Source of the DNA: Aquabacterium parvum
GTDB lineage: Bacteria; Pseudomonadota; Gammaproteobacteria; Burkholderiales; Burkholderiaceae_C
Assembly: GCF_001447195.1 (NCBI RefSeq)
Contig: NZ_LFRI01000260.1
Span: 1 to 64,000 of the forward strand
Reading direction: 5' to 3'
Length of the DNA stretch: 64,000 nucleotides
Shown piece by piece: positions 34,687-43,168 of the stretch; position 1 is the first letter of the stretch, and each line of letters opens with the position of its first letter. The notes beneath the pieces are model-generated. The model did no database searches, was not told where the DNA came from, and worked only from the letters and a program-made list of their open reading frames with translations. The position numbers and the translations under genes were made by a program.

Positions 34687-36026
34687 GCGGGCACGCCCCC
34701 TTTGACGCTGAACCCGATGGTCGTGTAGCTGTCGGTGGACGTGGCCCCTGCGGTGCCGCCATGCATGCGAGAGATGGCGGCGACGATGGACAGACCCAGG
34801 CCATGGTTCCTGCTTGCATCCGTCCTGGACGCGTCGATCCGATAGAAGCGGTCGAACAATCGAGGCAAATGCTCGGGCGGGATGGGACTACCAATGTTGC
34901 AGACGCTCAACGTGGCTCCGCCATCCGGTTCATCATCAATGTCGATCCAGATGGTCGATCCCCTGATCGCAAAACGGGTCGCGTTGCCGACCAGGTTCGA
35001 CAGCGCGCGCCGGATCAACCCCGCATCGACGGCAAGCGTGGCATCGCCCCGAATCTCGGTCTGCAGACCCGCTTCATGAAGCGCAGCCTCGTGATAGTCG
35101 ACCACTTCACCGGCAAGCTGCGCAAGACTCTGGGCCAGCCCACGCCGCGCGACTGCGCCCCGTTCCGCGTTCGACAGGAACAGCATGTCCGCCACGATCA
35201 TGGCAATCCTGCGGAGTTCCTCTAGATTGGATTCCAGCAGTTCTCGTAGCTCGGCCGTAGATCGCGGGCGGCGCAAGGCCACTTCGCAACTGCCAATCAG
35301 GATGGATAACGGGCTGTTGAGCTCGTGGGCCACGTCGGCGTTGAAGGCCTCCATCTGTGTGTAGGCACTGGACAGTCGCCCAAGCAACGCATTGGTCTGC
35401 GCGATGAGTGGCTGCAACTCCTCGGCCTGTTCACCGCCATCCAGCCGCACGTCCAGGCGGCTCGCACTCACCGCCGAGGTTTGTCGCACCAGGGTGCGCA
35501 AGGGGTGCAAGCCGCGCGACACCAACACATAGCCGCCCACGCAAATGATGCTGGAGCCTGCCAGCGCCGCGAGCGCCAGCGTCCAAGCCAGCCTTTCAAG
35601 CAAGTCACTGTCGCGGCGCATGTCGAGTACCAAGGTCGCGCGCCCTTCGCCCAGGTTGGCCGGTAACTTCACGTCGAACCGTCTGAGCTTCGTTTTCGCG
35701 TCCTTGGGCGGCTGCAGCTCCGACTTCGCAATGAGGTGGCCACCGCCATCCAGCACGCTCAACGACAGCTCGTCATGCCCGGCCAGATAGTCGTTGAGCA
35801 TGTGGCGCACGCTGGACACGTCGCTGAGGTTGCGACCGTCCAGAAGGAGGTGCTCGATGGCCTCTTCCTTCTGGTCGAGTGTGGCTTCTTGCCGCTCAGC
35901 GAGCGTGAGGGCGATGACGATGTAGACGACGATGCATACACCGCCAAGCGCCAGCACGGACTGCAGCGCCAACCAACGGGAGATTCGGCGTCGAAGGCTT
36001 CCACCATGCCGCAGAGGCAAGTTCAT
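34626..36026 (-). CDS. Heavy-metal sensor histidine kinase (CzcS/CusS type)
   Basis: 466 residues. Two membrane segments (about 20-42 and 165-190) bracket a periplasmic sensor. The HAMP follows. The H-box is NADVAHELNSPLSI (His at about 261; N replaces the usual R in ELRTP), the N-box is NLVGNATRF, and G-boxes are SVCNIGSPIPPE and NHGLGLSIVAAI. It phosphorylates the adjacent response regulator. Its 3' end runs into the ZIP gene on the other strand, so the two messages are complementary there. Confidence 0.85.
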   Translation of the reverse strand: MNLPLRHGGSLRRRISRWLALQSVLALGGVCIVVYIVIALTLAERQEATLDQKEEAIEHLLLDGRNLSDVSSVRHMLNDYLAGHDELSLSVLDGGGHLIAKSELQPPKDAKTKLRRFDVKLPANLGEGRATLVLDMRRDSDLLERLAWTLALAALAGSSIICVGGYVLVSRGLHPLRTLVRQTSAVSASRLDVRLDGGEQAEELQPLIAQTNALLGRLSSAYTQMEAFNADVAHELNSPLSILIGSCEVALRRPRSTAELRELLESNLEELRRIAMIVADMLFLSNAERGAVARRGLAQSLAQLAGEVVDYHEAALHEAGLQTEIRGDATLAVDAGLIRRALSNLVGNATRFAIRGSTIWIDIDDEPDGGATLSVCNIGSPIPPEHLPRLFDRFYRIDASRTDASRNHGLGLSIVAAISRMHGGTAGATSTDSYTTIGFSVKGGVPAQNSVITQKPTKPANNTSIE

Positions 36027-36709
36027 GAGCCGCGAGCCTCCAGCACATACCCCATGCCGCGCACTGTGTGCAGCAACGGCTTTTCGAAAGGTTGATCAAG
36101 CTTGATGCGCAGGCGTCGGATCGCGACCTCGACGACGTTGGTTTCGCTGTCGAAGTTCATGTCCCAAACGCGCTCTGCGATCTCTGTGCGCGACAGCACT
36201 TCCCCCTGGCGCTGCAACAGCAGCGTCAGCAGGCTGAACTCCTTCACCGTCAGCTCAAGTCGCTGGCCCGCCCGCACTGCTTTGCGACGCAGCAGGTCAA
36301 CCTCCAAATCAGCCACCCGCAGGACGCCCGAGTCGAATGCCGACCGGACGACACCCTGCCGACGCAACAGCGCCTGGATGCGCGCCACCAGCTCGGAGAA
36401 GGCGAAAGGTTTGACAAGATAGTCATCGGCGCCGCTCTGCAGGCCTTGGACACGGTCCTCGATCCCGCCGCGAGCCGTGAGCATCAGCACTGGCGTTGAC
36501 TTGGTCTTGCGCAGCGCTGCAAGCACTGCGAGACCGTCGATGCCAGGAAGCATCGCATCAAGGATCACCAAGTCGAAATCGTGCACCGATGCGAGGTAAA
36601 GACCATCGACACCGTTGTAGGCGACCTCGATGACATACCCCTCCTCCGTCAACCCTTTGCGCAGGTATGACGCGGCCTTGGGTTCATCTTCGACAACCAA
36701 CAGCTTCAT
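36023..36709 (-). CDS. Response regulator, OmpR family, heavy-metal type
   Basis: 228 residues: receiver domain with the acidic pocket (VVEDEP), phospho-Asp in DLVILDAMLPG and Lys in LVKPFAF, then a winged-helix DNA-binding domain with ETNVVEVAIRRLRIKLD and HTVRGMGYVLE. It should activate metal genes; its stop overlaps the kinase start (ATGA). Gene order regulator then kinase is typical of czcRS or cusRS. Confidence 0.9.
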   Translation of the reverse strand: MKLLVVEDEPKAASYLRKGLTEEGYVIEVAYNGVDGLYLASVHDFDLVILDAMLPGIDGLAVLAALRKTKSTPVLMLTARGGIEDRVQGLQSGADDYLVKPFAFSELVARIQALLRRQGVVRSAFDSGVLRVADLEVDLLRRKAVRAGQRLELTVKEFSLLTLLLQRQGEVLSRTEIAERVWDMNFDSETNVVEVAIRRLRIKLDQPFEKPLLHTVRGMGYVLEARGS

Positions 36710-36774
36710 GGGTAGCGGAATTCAAGGAAGGGAGCTCGACGGATATGACTCGTGAGGTGGCACGTCACGAAAAA

Positions 36775-36803
36775 GCTCGCCTGGCGGGGAGCACCAGGCG
36801 AGC
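36775..36803 (-). terminator. Intrinsic terminator after the CzcE-like gene
   Basis: GCTCGCCTGG (36775-36784) pairs with CCAGGCGAGC (36794-36803). On the minus strand it is followed by TTTTT. It ends the transcript of the CzcE-like gene at 36858. Confidence 0.85.
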
Positions 36804-36857
36804 CCCCATCTTTCGATGGGTACACCGCGCGCGGCGCGAAAGCCGAGGCAGCGATGG

Positions 36858-37202
36858 TCAGGTCCGTTCGGCTTCGTTGGGGGAGACGTAGACCGTCAGC
36901 GGCTTGCCGGCAAATTCCTTCGGCGCAATCTTTGCCAGGTTCACGGCGCGGTGCCCCACCGTGTCGAACTTCCAGGCGAATGACTGCTCGCCCTTTCGAA
37001 AGACGACGGTCTCCCCACACTCAACGTTCACCGCGCTGACCTTGTCGACATCGACAACTTTGCTGGCCTGCTGTGCGGAGGCAGGAACGCCGTAGACCGA
37101 ACGCCCGTTGAACATGCTTTCCTGCAACGGGGTCGCTTGTGCGGCGGTGACGGACATCAGCAGGCCGAGCAGGGTCGAGATCGTCAGGGTGGCACGCTTC
37201 AT
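36858..37202 (-). CDS. CzcE-like periplasmic metal-binding protein
   Basis: A 114-residue protein: signal peptide to about residue 23 (LLMSVTAAQA), then VSAVNVECGETVVFRKGEQSF, with FAWKFDTVGHRAVNLAKIAP and PLTVYVSPN. This is the CzcE fold seen in Cupriavidus, which binds copper or other metals in the periplasm. It lies upstream of the two-component genes on the same strand, separated from them by a terminator. Confidence 0.75.
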   Translation of the reverse strand: MKRATLTISTLLGLLMSVTAAQATPLQESMFNGRSVYGVPASAQQASKVVDVDKVSAVNVECGETVVFRKGEQSFAWKFDTVGHRAVNLAKIAPKEFAGKPLTVYVSPNEAERT

Positions 37203-37332
37203 GTTGGACTCCTCGATGAACGCCTTGCCCGAGGAGGCAACAAACTTCGTTCATCACGGGGTTCAATGTAGAAACCATGGCCTGACGACATCCCTGGCGT
37301 TTGCATTACAAAGTTGTCATCTGGCGCGATGG

Positions 37333-37896
37333 CTACTTCTTGCCTGGACGGAACAGGCTCTTCTGGAACCCGGTCACCGTGACCTTCACAGTGACCGGCT
37401 CCTTGCCCTTGTTCTGCCAAAACCAGCCGTGGTGCCCCGCAAACGGCGCAACCCAGGTGCCCGCGCCCTGACGCTGCCTCACACCGACGTCGTAGCTCGT
37501 GTATTCGCTGGTGGCATCGGGAAGTTCGCCGTGCATGTCCACGAGCACCTCGCCGGACGCGGTCCACTGGAAGACAAAGCCCTGTCCGGCGTCTATCGCG
37601 GCCTTGACCTCAGCACCCTTGCCAGGCGCCAGGGTAATGGTCATGGTGTCGGTACGGGGCGTACCAAGAGAGCTGGACAGCGCCTCCGCGTTGAAGCTCT
37701 GGCCGGGCTGCTTGCCGAACAGCATGGCGGCTTTCTCGGCGAGCGTCATGGGGGGAGCAGGCGGCGGCAGCATGGGCTCGTCGTGCGCACGCGCGGCAGA
37801 CGCAGCACAGCCGAGGGCCACGGCGGCCCCGACAACGAGTGAGAGGCCCATGGCCTGAGCGGGACGAGCGGGAGTCAGGAGGAGTTGCTTCTTCAT
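37333..37896 (-). CDS. Periplasmic protein related to metal-cluster transmembrane anchor proteins
   Basis: 187 residues from the ATG at 37896. N-terminal signal (VVGAAVALGCAASAARAHDE). The folded part TMTITLAPGKGAEVKAAIDA then VFQWTASGEVLVDMHGELPD and GHHGWFWQNKGKEPVTVKV matches the soluble domain of transmembrane-anchor proteins found in metal-resistance islands. Here the signal is cleavable-looking instead of a plain anchor. Function unknown. Confidence 0.6.
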   Translation of the reverse strand: MKKQLLLTPARPAQAMGLSLVVGAAVALGCAASAARAHDEPMLPPPAPPMTLAEKAAMLFGKQPGQSFNAEALSSSLGTPRTDTMTITLAPGKGAEVKAAIDAGQGFVFQWTASGEVLVDMHGELPDATSEYTSYDVGVRQRQGAGTWVAPFAGHHGWFWQNKGKEPVTVKVTVTGFQKSLFRPGKK

Positions 37897-37925
37897 TTCT
37901 TGCCTTTCACATGCCCTTCGAGTTC

Positions 37926-38735
37926 CTAGAACGTTGGGCGTTCGGTTGGGTAGAGGACCTTTCGGCCAAATTCGATGGCGAGCTGGGGCGCGTAGCCCTG
38001 CATGGACGCCAGCAGCGTGGTTTTGATGCACTGGAGTTCCTTGCCAGCTTCCTCGTCCTTGATTTCCAAAGCGCCTGCCAGGGGCTCTGCAAAGGCATAG
38101 GCCAGCAAGATGCCCAGGAAGGTGCCAACGAGCGCGGAGCCGATCACTCCGCCCAGCACCGCAGGCGGCTGCCCAACAGAGCCCATCGTGTTCACAACGC
38201 CGAGCACAGCGGCCTCGATTCCAAAGGCCGGCAGACAGCCTGCCGGTCGCTGCAATGTCCGTACCGCCATGAAAGCCTCGTAGTGATGCGTCTCGATCTC
38301 CGCGTTCATCAGCGATTCGATCTCAAGGCGTTCACATTGCCCGACACCGTCAAGCGTAGGTAGTCCGTCGTGAACTCGGCCACGTGGCGGTCCTTGGCAA
38401 TGGTCTGTGAGGGTCTTCGACGCCCCTCTCGGTGGGTAACAGCCTCTCATTGCGCGCCTTTTGCAAGCTTTCGTAGAGCACTGCCAGCAGCTAAAGGTAC
38501 CGCGCCTTGATGCACTTGCTGCTCTTGAAGCAGTCGCCTAGGCCCTTAGCCGTAGCCTTCATGGCCTTCATCGTATCTGTGGCGAGCATGCCGTGCACCG
38601 CAGCGCCGAAGACCTTGATCAGCTCGAATGGCAGCGCCTTCAGTACCACGCCGATGTTGCCGCCGTGGAAGCTGAAGATGCTGAAGATGCAGGGCAAGGC
38701 AAGCCCTCAGCCGAGGATGATGAACATGAGACGGA
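37926..38735 (-). pseudogene. motA: Flagellar stator motA remnant
   Basis: The N-terminal part (38491-38735) reads GGNIGVVLKALPFELIKVFG then MKAMKATAKGLGDCFKSSKC. After frame breaks, the middle and C-terminal part (about 38385-37926) reads DGVGQCERLEIESLMNAEIE, then LPAFGIEAAVLGVVNTMGSV and LQCIKTTLLASMQGYAPQLA. This is MotA sequence along most of its length with frameshifts and altered residues. Chemotaxis/motility gene debris in a metal island is unusual. Confidence 0.75.
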
Positions 38736-38768
38736 CTCTGAAAACAGTTGACGGTGCCGCATCTGTCG

Positions 38769-38963
38769 TCAGCGACGCTTGCGGCCCTTGGCGCGCTTGG
38801 CGGCGTGTTGCTGCTGCCGCTTCCTTTTCTCCCGCGAGTGCTGGCGCATGACGATCACCCACAGCACCGCCACAGCGACGATCAGCACAAGCAATGACCC
38901 CATCATGTAACTCACGAGGGCCGCGTTGTGCGTGCGCAGATGCGAAATGTCGATGCTCCTCAT
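38769..38963 (-). CDS. Small single-pass membrane protein (possible)
   Basis: 64 residues: MMGSLLVLIVAVAVLWVIV is a clear membrane segment and the C-terminus is strongly basic (EKRKRQQQHAAKRAKGRKRR). There is no strong ribosome site. It looks like a small regulatory or assembly protein but may be spurious. Confidence 0.45.
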   Translation of the reverse strand: MRSIDISHLRTHNAALVSYMMGSLLVLIVAVAVLWVIVMRQHSREKRKRQQQHAAKRAKGRKRR

Positions 38964-39093
38964 CGGGAATGGGTAGCGCTCGTAGGAGCGCGCGAGGTAA
39001 GGAGATGGCTGTCCGATCTAGCCGGCAAAGCCTCGGGCGCCGGCAGGCCTTAAGGATCACACGACGTCAACCGACAGCAACGGGCAGCAGCGT

Positions 39094-39552
39094 TCAGGCG
39101 AGCGCGGGCGGAGCGTGACCGTCAGGAGGCAGACTGCGGTGTGCCGAAATGGGCGGGGGTCGCCACCTGGCATAAGTCAACCCTGCATCGGCACCCTCCC
39201 GGGCCTCCGACACAACCTCGTTGTTCAGGCCGGCCAAGAAGGCCAGTGCCAGATCGTTCGTAACTTCGCCAGCAGCAGCGACAGAACCTGCACTAGATGT
39301 GGAACGAACCGCCAATGCCCAATGGCCGACACCGTCGTGATTGACATCCTCGGCGTGAGTCGTCGCTTTTTTGTCGTCATGGCTGTGTGCAGCCGACCAC
39401 GTCGCATCGACGCCGCCACCGTGCTGATGCTCATGGAATGGCGCACTCACCTGGTCAACGACGAGTAGCGCGACCAGCACCCAGCGCGCGAGCAGCCACC
39501 ACCGCGCCGTCACGGTGACAGGCGGGCAGGTGGATGCGGCCGGGTTCGGCAT
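39094..39552 (-). CDS. His-rich small protein, paralog 2
   Basis: A 152-residue protein with the same layout as the protein at 33301: hydrophobic LLARWVLVALLVVDQVSAPF, an HEHQHGGG cluster, a variable middle (AHSHDDKKATTHAEDVNHDG) and the SLPPDGHAPPALA end. It sits just downstream of the rcnR-like gene on the same strand. So one copy heads the czc run and one follows the regulator gene. Probably exported. Confidence 0.65.
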   Translation of the reverse strand: MPNPAASTCPPVTVTARWWLLARWVLVALLVVDQVSAPFHEHQHGGGVDATWSAAHSHDDKKATTHAEDVNHDGVGHWALAVRSTSSAGSVAAAGEVTNDLALAFLAGLNNEVVSEAREGADAGLTYARWRPPPISAHRSLPPDGHAPPALA

Positions 39553-39559
39553 CGTGGGT

Positions 39560-39841
39560 CTATTTCAAATAGGTACGTAGGATCGCAGCGACTTCTTCGA
39601 TTTCGTCGTAGCGCTGCTCAGGCGTGATGTCCTCCGCAGCGACATGCTCGCGCAGGTGTCCCTCCAGCACCTCGGCCATTAGCCCCGCGACGGCGCCGCG
39701 GATGGCAGCAATCTGCTGCAGCACCTTGCCAGCATCTACGTCATGGCCTGATTCGATCAAACGCTCCAGGGCATCGGCCTGGCCTTTGATGCGTCGGACG
39801 CGCGCCAACAAACTCTTCTGACCTTTGACGGTGTGGGACAT
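39560..39841 (-). CDS. RcnR/FrmR-family metal-responsive repressor without cysteine
   Basis: 93 residues from the ATG at 39841 (MSHTVKGQKSLLARVRRIKG). It is a helical CsoR/RcnR-type repressor. H3, and the two His of EGHLREHV (the RcnR H60/H64 equivalents) are kept, but the conserved Cys35 position reads Ala (DAGKVLQQIAAIRG) and there is no Cys in the protein. That fits a Ni/Co-type or altered sensor. It is divergent from rcnA and should bind the site at 39859. Confidence 0.8.
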   Translation of the reverse strand: MSHTVKGQKSLLARVRRIKGQADALERLIESGHDVDAGKVLQQIAAIRGAVAGLMAEVLEGHLREHVAAEDITPEQRYDEIEEVAAILRTYLK

Positions 39842-39858
39842 TTGCAAATCGGGTAGGG

Positions 39859-39873
39859 TGCTAGGGTAGAGTA
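39859..39873. promoter_or_regulatory. RcnR-type operator between rcnR and rcnA
   Basis: TGCT-AGGGTAG-AGTA has the same N7 spacing as TACT-N7-AGTA and is G-rich in the middle; one half-site base differs from consensus. It lies 18 bases upstream of the rcnR-like start and 53 upstream of rcnA. Autoregulation is inferred. Confidence 0.5.
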
Positions 39874-39925
39874 CCAGAGACGAAACATTCATGCACGACC
39901 GGGGCCAACCGTTCGCGCGGCGATC

Positions 39926-41032
39926 ATGGCGGAGTTCTCGACTTTGCTGCAGCAGGGTAATGCTTGGCTGTTTGTTCCCAGCGCCGTCCTGCTAGGCGCA
40001 TTGCATGGCCTGGAGCCCGGGCACTCGAAGACCATGATGGCGGCTTTCATCGTCGCTATGCGCGGGACGGTAGGCCAAGCCATCCTGCTCGGCCTGTCGG
40101 CTACGCTGTCGCACACGGCCATCGTCTGGATGGTGGCGCTGGCCGGCCTGCACTTTGGCAAGGGCTGGAATGCGGAGAACACGGAGCCTTTTCTCCAGGT
40201 GGCGTCAGGCCTGGTGATCCTCGCCGTCGCTGTGTGGATGTTGTGGCGCACCTGGAGCGAACAACGTGGGCATGAGCATTCCCACGATCACGACCATGGA
40301 AAGGACCACGAAGAATCCAAGCGCGTTCTGACAGGCCACGGCGTGGCTAGGCTGGAAATCTTCGAGACCGGCGTTCCGCCGCGCTTCCGCCTCTTCTCGG
40401 AAAGAGGCCAGGGCTGGACGGCTGGGGAGGTGGAAGTCACGACGACTCGACCAGACGGTTCACAGCAGATCTTCAAGTTCGCCCAGTGCGACGGCTACCT
40501 GGAATCGGTCGACGAGACTCCCGAACCGCATGAGTTCACGGCGCGCCTGAGCCTGGGTCACGAGGGACATCGTCACGAATTCGATCTGGTCTACGAGGAG
40601 CACGATCATTCGCACGAAGGTCTCGACCTTGGCGAACAGGAGTGCCAGGACGCCCACGAGCGTGCGCATGCCAACGACATCCAGCGCCGGTTTTCCAACT
40701 GCAATGTGACGACGGGGCAGATCATCGTGTTCGGACTCACTGGCGGTCTGATCCCATGCCCGGCTTCAATCACGGTGTTGCTGCTATGCCTGCAGCTTAA
40801 GCAGTTCACGCTGGGCGCTGCGCTGGTGCTGTGCTTCAGCATCGGGCTGGCGCTGACGATGATCGCCTCCGGCGCGATGGCCGCACTGAGCGTTAAGCAT
40901 GTGTCTCGACGCTGGCGTGGCTTCGGCGAGTTCGCCAGGAAGGCGCCGTACTTTTCGAGCGCGCTGATCATGTTGGTAGGGCTGTATCTCGTCTATGAAG
41001 GTGGGCACGCGCTGATGTCGATCAAAACGTGA
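39926..41032 (+). CDS. rcnA: RcnA-like nickel/cobalt efflux protein
   Basis: A 368-residue protein. It starts with GALHGLEPGHSKTMMAAFIV (family motif in the first helix) and has the His-rich loop HEHSHDHDHGKDHEE, then a long cytoplasmic insert of about 110 residues (VLTGHGVARLEIF through HSHEGLDLGE) that is unlike E. coli RcnA. Later GGLIPCPASITVLLLC and FSIGLALTMIASG are family helices. It should export Ni2+/Co2+. It is divergent from an RcnR-type repressor. Confidence 0.8.
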   Translation: MAEFSTLLQQGNAWLFVPSAVLLGALHGLEPGHSKTMMAAFIVAMRGTVGQAILLGLSATLSHTAIVWMVALAGLHFGKGWNAENTEPFLQVASGLVILAVAVWMLWRTWSEQRGHEHSHDHDHGKDHEESKRVLTGHGVARLEIFETGVPPRFRLFSERGQGWTAGEVEVTTTRPDGSQQIFKFAQCDGYLESVDETPEPHEFTARLSLGHEGHRHEFDLVYEEHDHSHEGLDLGEQECQDAHERAHANDIQRRFSNCNVTTGQIIVFGLTGGLIPCPASITVLLLCLQLKQFTLGAALVLCFSIGLALTMIASGAMAALSVKHVSRRWRGFGEFARKAPYFSSALIMLVGLYLVYEGGHALMSIKT

Positions 41033-41040
41033 TCACGAGC

Positions 41041-41549
41041 ACGGCGAACTGGATGCCCTGCGCAGTCTGACGATCGTCGAGCCTCAAGGGCGGCCGCATG
41101 TAGATCGACCACAGCGAGGTTTTCCGCAGCGTGATGGCATGCTGATCTCCAAGGAGGATTGGAAGAAGAAGCGCAGCGTGCTGATGGGCGCGCTGAACAT
41201 GCCCGTCGATCCTGATCGCTTCATCGAGCCACTGCTAGCCATCCTTGGCGTCAGCGTAAAAGCGCTGGGCGAGACCGTTGAGGCAGGCAAGGTCATGATC
41301 GGCGACAAAGGGGAGATCCACATCCCGCCGATCGAGGCGATGGAGGTCTACGAGAAGGTCACCAACACCCGCGACGCCATGTTCCGAGCCATCGGTGAGA
41401 AGCAGCTCAGCGACTTGATGGTCGAGGTCGACGTCGCATGCAATTTCAGCGAGGCGCTGCTGGGCCGCAAGGCTGACTCCGGGAACGGCTTACGGATGCA
41501 GCTGATTTCGGACCTTCTGGTTGACGGTGCGGAAAGTGACGGACTGTGA
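41041..41549 (+). pseudogene. Tn3-family transposase remnant
   Basis: The frame IDHSEVFRSVMAC (about 41104-41140) breaks, and a shifted frame from 41139 continues LISKEDWKKKRSVLMGALNM, then KGEIHIPPIEAMEVYEK, and QLSDLMVEVDVACNFSEALL. These are the central part of a Tn3-type transposase different from the intact one at 19.3 kb. Two frames are needed, and both ends are gone. Confidence 0.65.
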
Positions 41550-41804
41550 ATCGACCGCTCTCTAGCGTCTCGGCTACCCGCGGCTCGCGCCGCGACCAGG
41601 CGCTGGCAGGCACTACGGGTTTACGCGAAATTCAGACCGTCAGTTTTGGCACCGAAACCAACATCACTTCAGAGAGGAGCGTGTGCGGGTAGTCCAGCTG
41701 CTATTGAAGTCCGCCATCGGTTACCAGCGCGTTCCCGGTGCAGGACGCACGCTGGCTTGGACCCATGAAAACCATACCGCCTCTTCGCGAAGGTTTGAGA
41801 TCGG

Positions 41805-43061
41805 TCAGGTCTTGGGCGCGCCGCCCACCGCCTCCCAGCTCATGCGGTGCGCGCCGCTGACCGCATCGTGGCGCGCGTCGTCTTCGCCGTGGACGTATAT
41901 GCTGGTCGTGGCGATTGACACGTGGCCAAGCGTGTCGCGTACGTGCTTCAGGTCGATCTGGTTGGACATGTTCGAGCCGGCGGTGTGGCGCAGCCAGTGG
42001 GCAGAGGCCGCCTTGAGCTTTTCCGCCTGGGCGTCGCCACGCCCGTCGCGCTGCCATTGATCGGCGGCCAGCGCGAAGACCTCCTTGAGGATGCCATGGA
42101 TGGCGCTGCGCGTGAGCGGTTCAGGCCAGGCCGGCGCAGGATGCGTGGAGCGGCGCCATGCGACAGGGAAGATCAACGGTGAGGGCTCGGACACCTGTGG
42201 CAGGTCACTCAGCTCCAGCGACCGTCGGTAGCTCATCAGCTCGACCATCAATTCCGCTGTGGCCGGGATCAGCCGCTCCTTGTAGCCTTTGCCAGTGGCC
42301 TGAAGCCACCAGCGCTGGTCGCCGCTCTTGGGATCCGAGCGCATGAAGAAGTCGCCCATCCCGTTGCCCACAACCTCCGAGATGCGCAGGCCGCCCAGGA
42401 ACATCAGGCTGAACAGCCATCGGGCCCGAGCATAGACCGCGCGCTGGCGCGGCGACTCCTGCGGCAGCGCCAGGATGGACTGGCGGACGGCTTCCCAGAG
42501 GTCCCCTTCAAGGAAGCGCACCACGCGCGGGGGAGGTGCCTTGCGGCGGGTCCGGCTCAGCGAAAGAGGGTTGCCGGCCAGGTAGCCGGCCTCGACCAGC
42601 CAGGACATCATTGAATTCAGCACCACCATCGACTGCCGGATGCTGGCCTCCGAAAGCGGTCCCGCAAACGGTCGCCAGCGTGGGTCCCGACGCCCGGCCT
42701 TGCGTCCGGGCGCCATTACCCACCGCTCGGCGGGCTGTGGGTTGGCCAGGAAGCGGCGGTAGATCAGCAGGTCCTCGTGCGCCAGCGACGACAGCGGCTT
42801 GCTCCGCTCGGTCAACGACCAGAGCAGCAAGCGTTCGGCTTCGCGACGGGCGTTAGCCAGCGTGTTGGGGCTGCCGGCGAACCGCGCCAGCCAAGCCAGC
42901 ACCGCGTGCTGGTCGGTGTCCGCGTCGAGCTGCCGATTGCCCGCGCGGGATCGGTTCGAGCCGTCCCGGCCGGACAGGGCATCAATGACGACGATTTCGC
43001 CGACAGGCGCGAGTCCAGCGGGCACCAAGACGTCGGTTTTGGCGGGCGTTTGGGTCTCCAT
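41805..43061 (-). CDS. tnpS: Tyrosine recombinase of the TnpS type
   Basis: 418 residues from the ATG at 43061; a TTG at 43124 is in frame but would run into the palindrome at 43089. The catalytic set is R in GGLRISEVVG, K in ATGKGYKERLI, HxxR in SAHWLRHTAGS, H in TLGHVSIA and Y in TTSIYVHG. In Tn4651-type transposons this protein resolves cointegrates with TnpT. The C-terminal extension (DDARHDAVSGAHRMSWEAVG) is longer than the usual XerC/D end. Confidence 0.8.
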   Translation of the reverse strand: METQTPAKTDVLVPAGLAPVGEIVVIDALSGRDGSNRSRAGNRQLDADTDQHAVLAWLARFAGSPNTLANARREAERLLLWSLTERSKPLSSLAHEDLLIYRRFLANPQPAERWVMAPGRKAGRRDPRWRPFAGPLSEASIRQSMVVLNSMMSWLVEAGYLAGNPLSLSRTRRKAPPPRVVRFLEGDLWEAVRQSILALPQESPRQRAVYARARWLFSLMFLGGLRISEVVGNGMGDFFMRSDPKSGDQRWWLQATGKGYKERLIPATAELMVELMSYRRSLELSDLPQVSEPSPLIFPVAWRRSTHPAPAWPEPLTRSAIHGILKEVFALAADQWQRDGRGDAQAEKLKAASAHWLRHTAGSNMSNQIDLKHVRDTLGHVSIATTSIYVHGEDDARHDAVSGAHRMSWEAVGGAPKT

Positions 43062-43088
43062 GGTTTCGCGAGCAGTCTTTTTGGATAA

Positions 43089-43116
43089 TTTTGACACTAT
43101 ACGGTTAATGTCAAAA
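43089..43116. promoter_or_regulatory. Candidate resolution-site core (inverted repeat)
   Basis: TTTTGACA (43089-43096) and TGTCAAAA (43109-43116) are complementary with a 12-base spacer, a layout fit for two recombinase molecules. It lies between the divergent tnpS and tnpT starts, where Tn4651-type transposons keep their resolution site. Confidence 0.6.
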
Positions 43117-43145
43117 ATCTTCAATTGAGCATTAGAAATCCAACG

Positions 43146-43160
43146 TATTACGCAGTAATA
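43146..43160. promoter_or_regulatory. Palindrome, possible TnpT-type binding site
   Basis: TATTAC-GCA-GTAATA is a perfect palindrome 8 bases before the tnpT start. In Tn4651 a second inverted repeat next to the core is bound by TnpT; that role is inferred by position. Confidence 0.5.
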
Positions 43161-43168
43161 TAAATTCC

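Noticed and set aside
41139-41549. Calling the 136-codon frame an intact gene
   Set aside because: Its sequence continues a transposase from another frame, so it is part of a frameshifted remnant.
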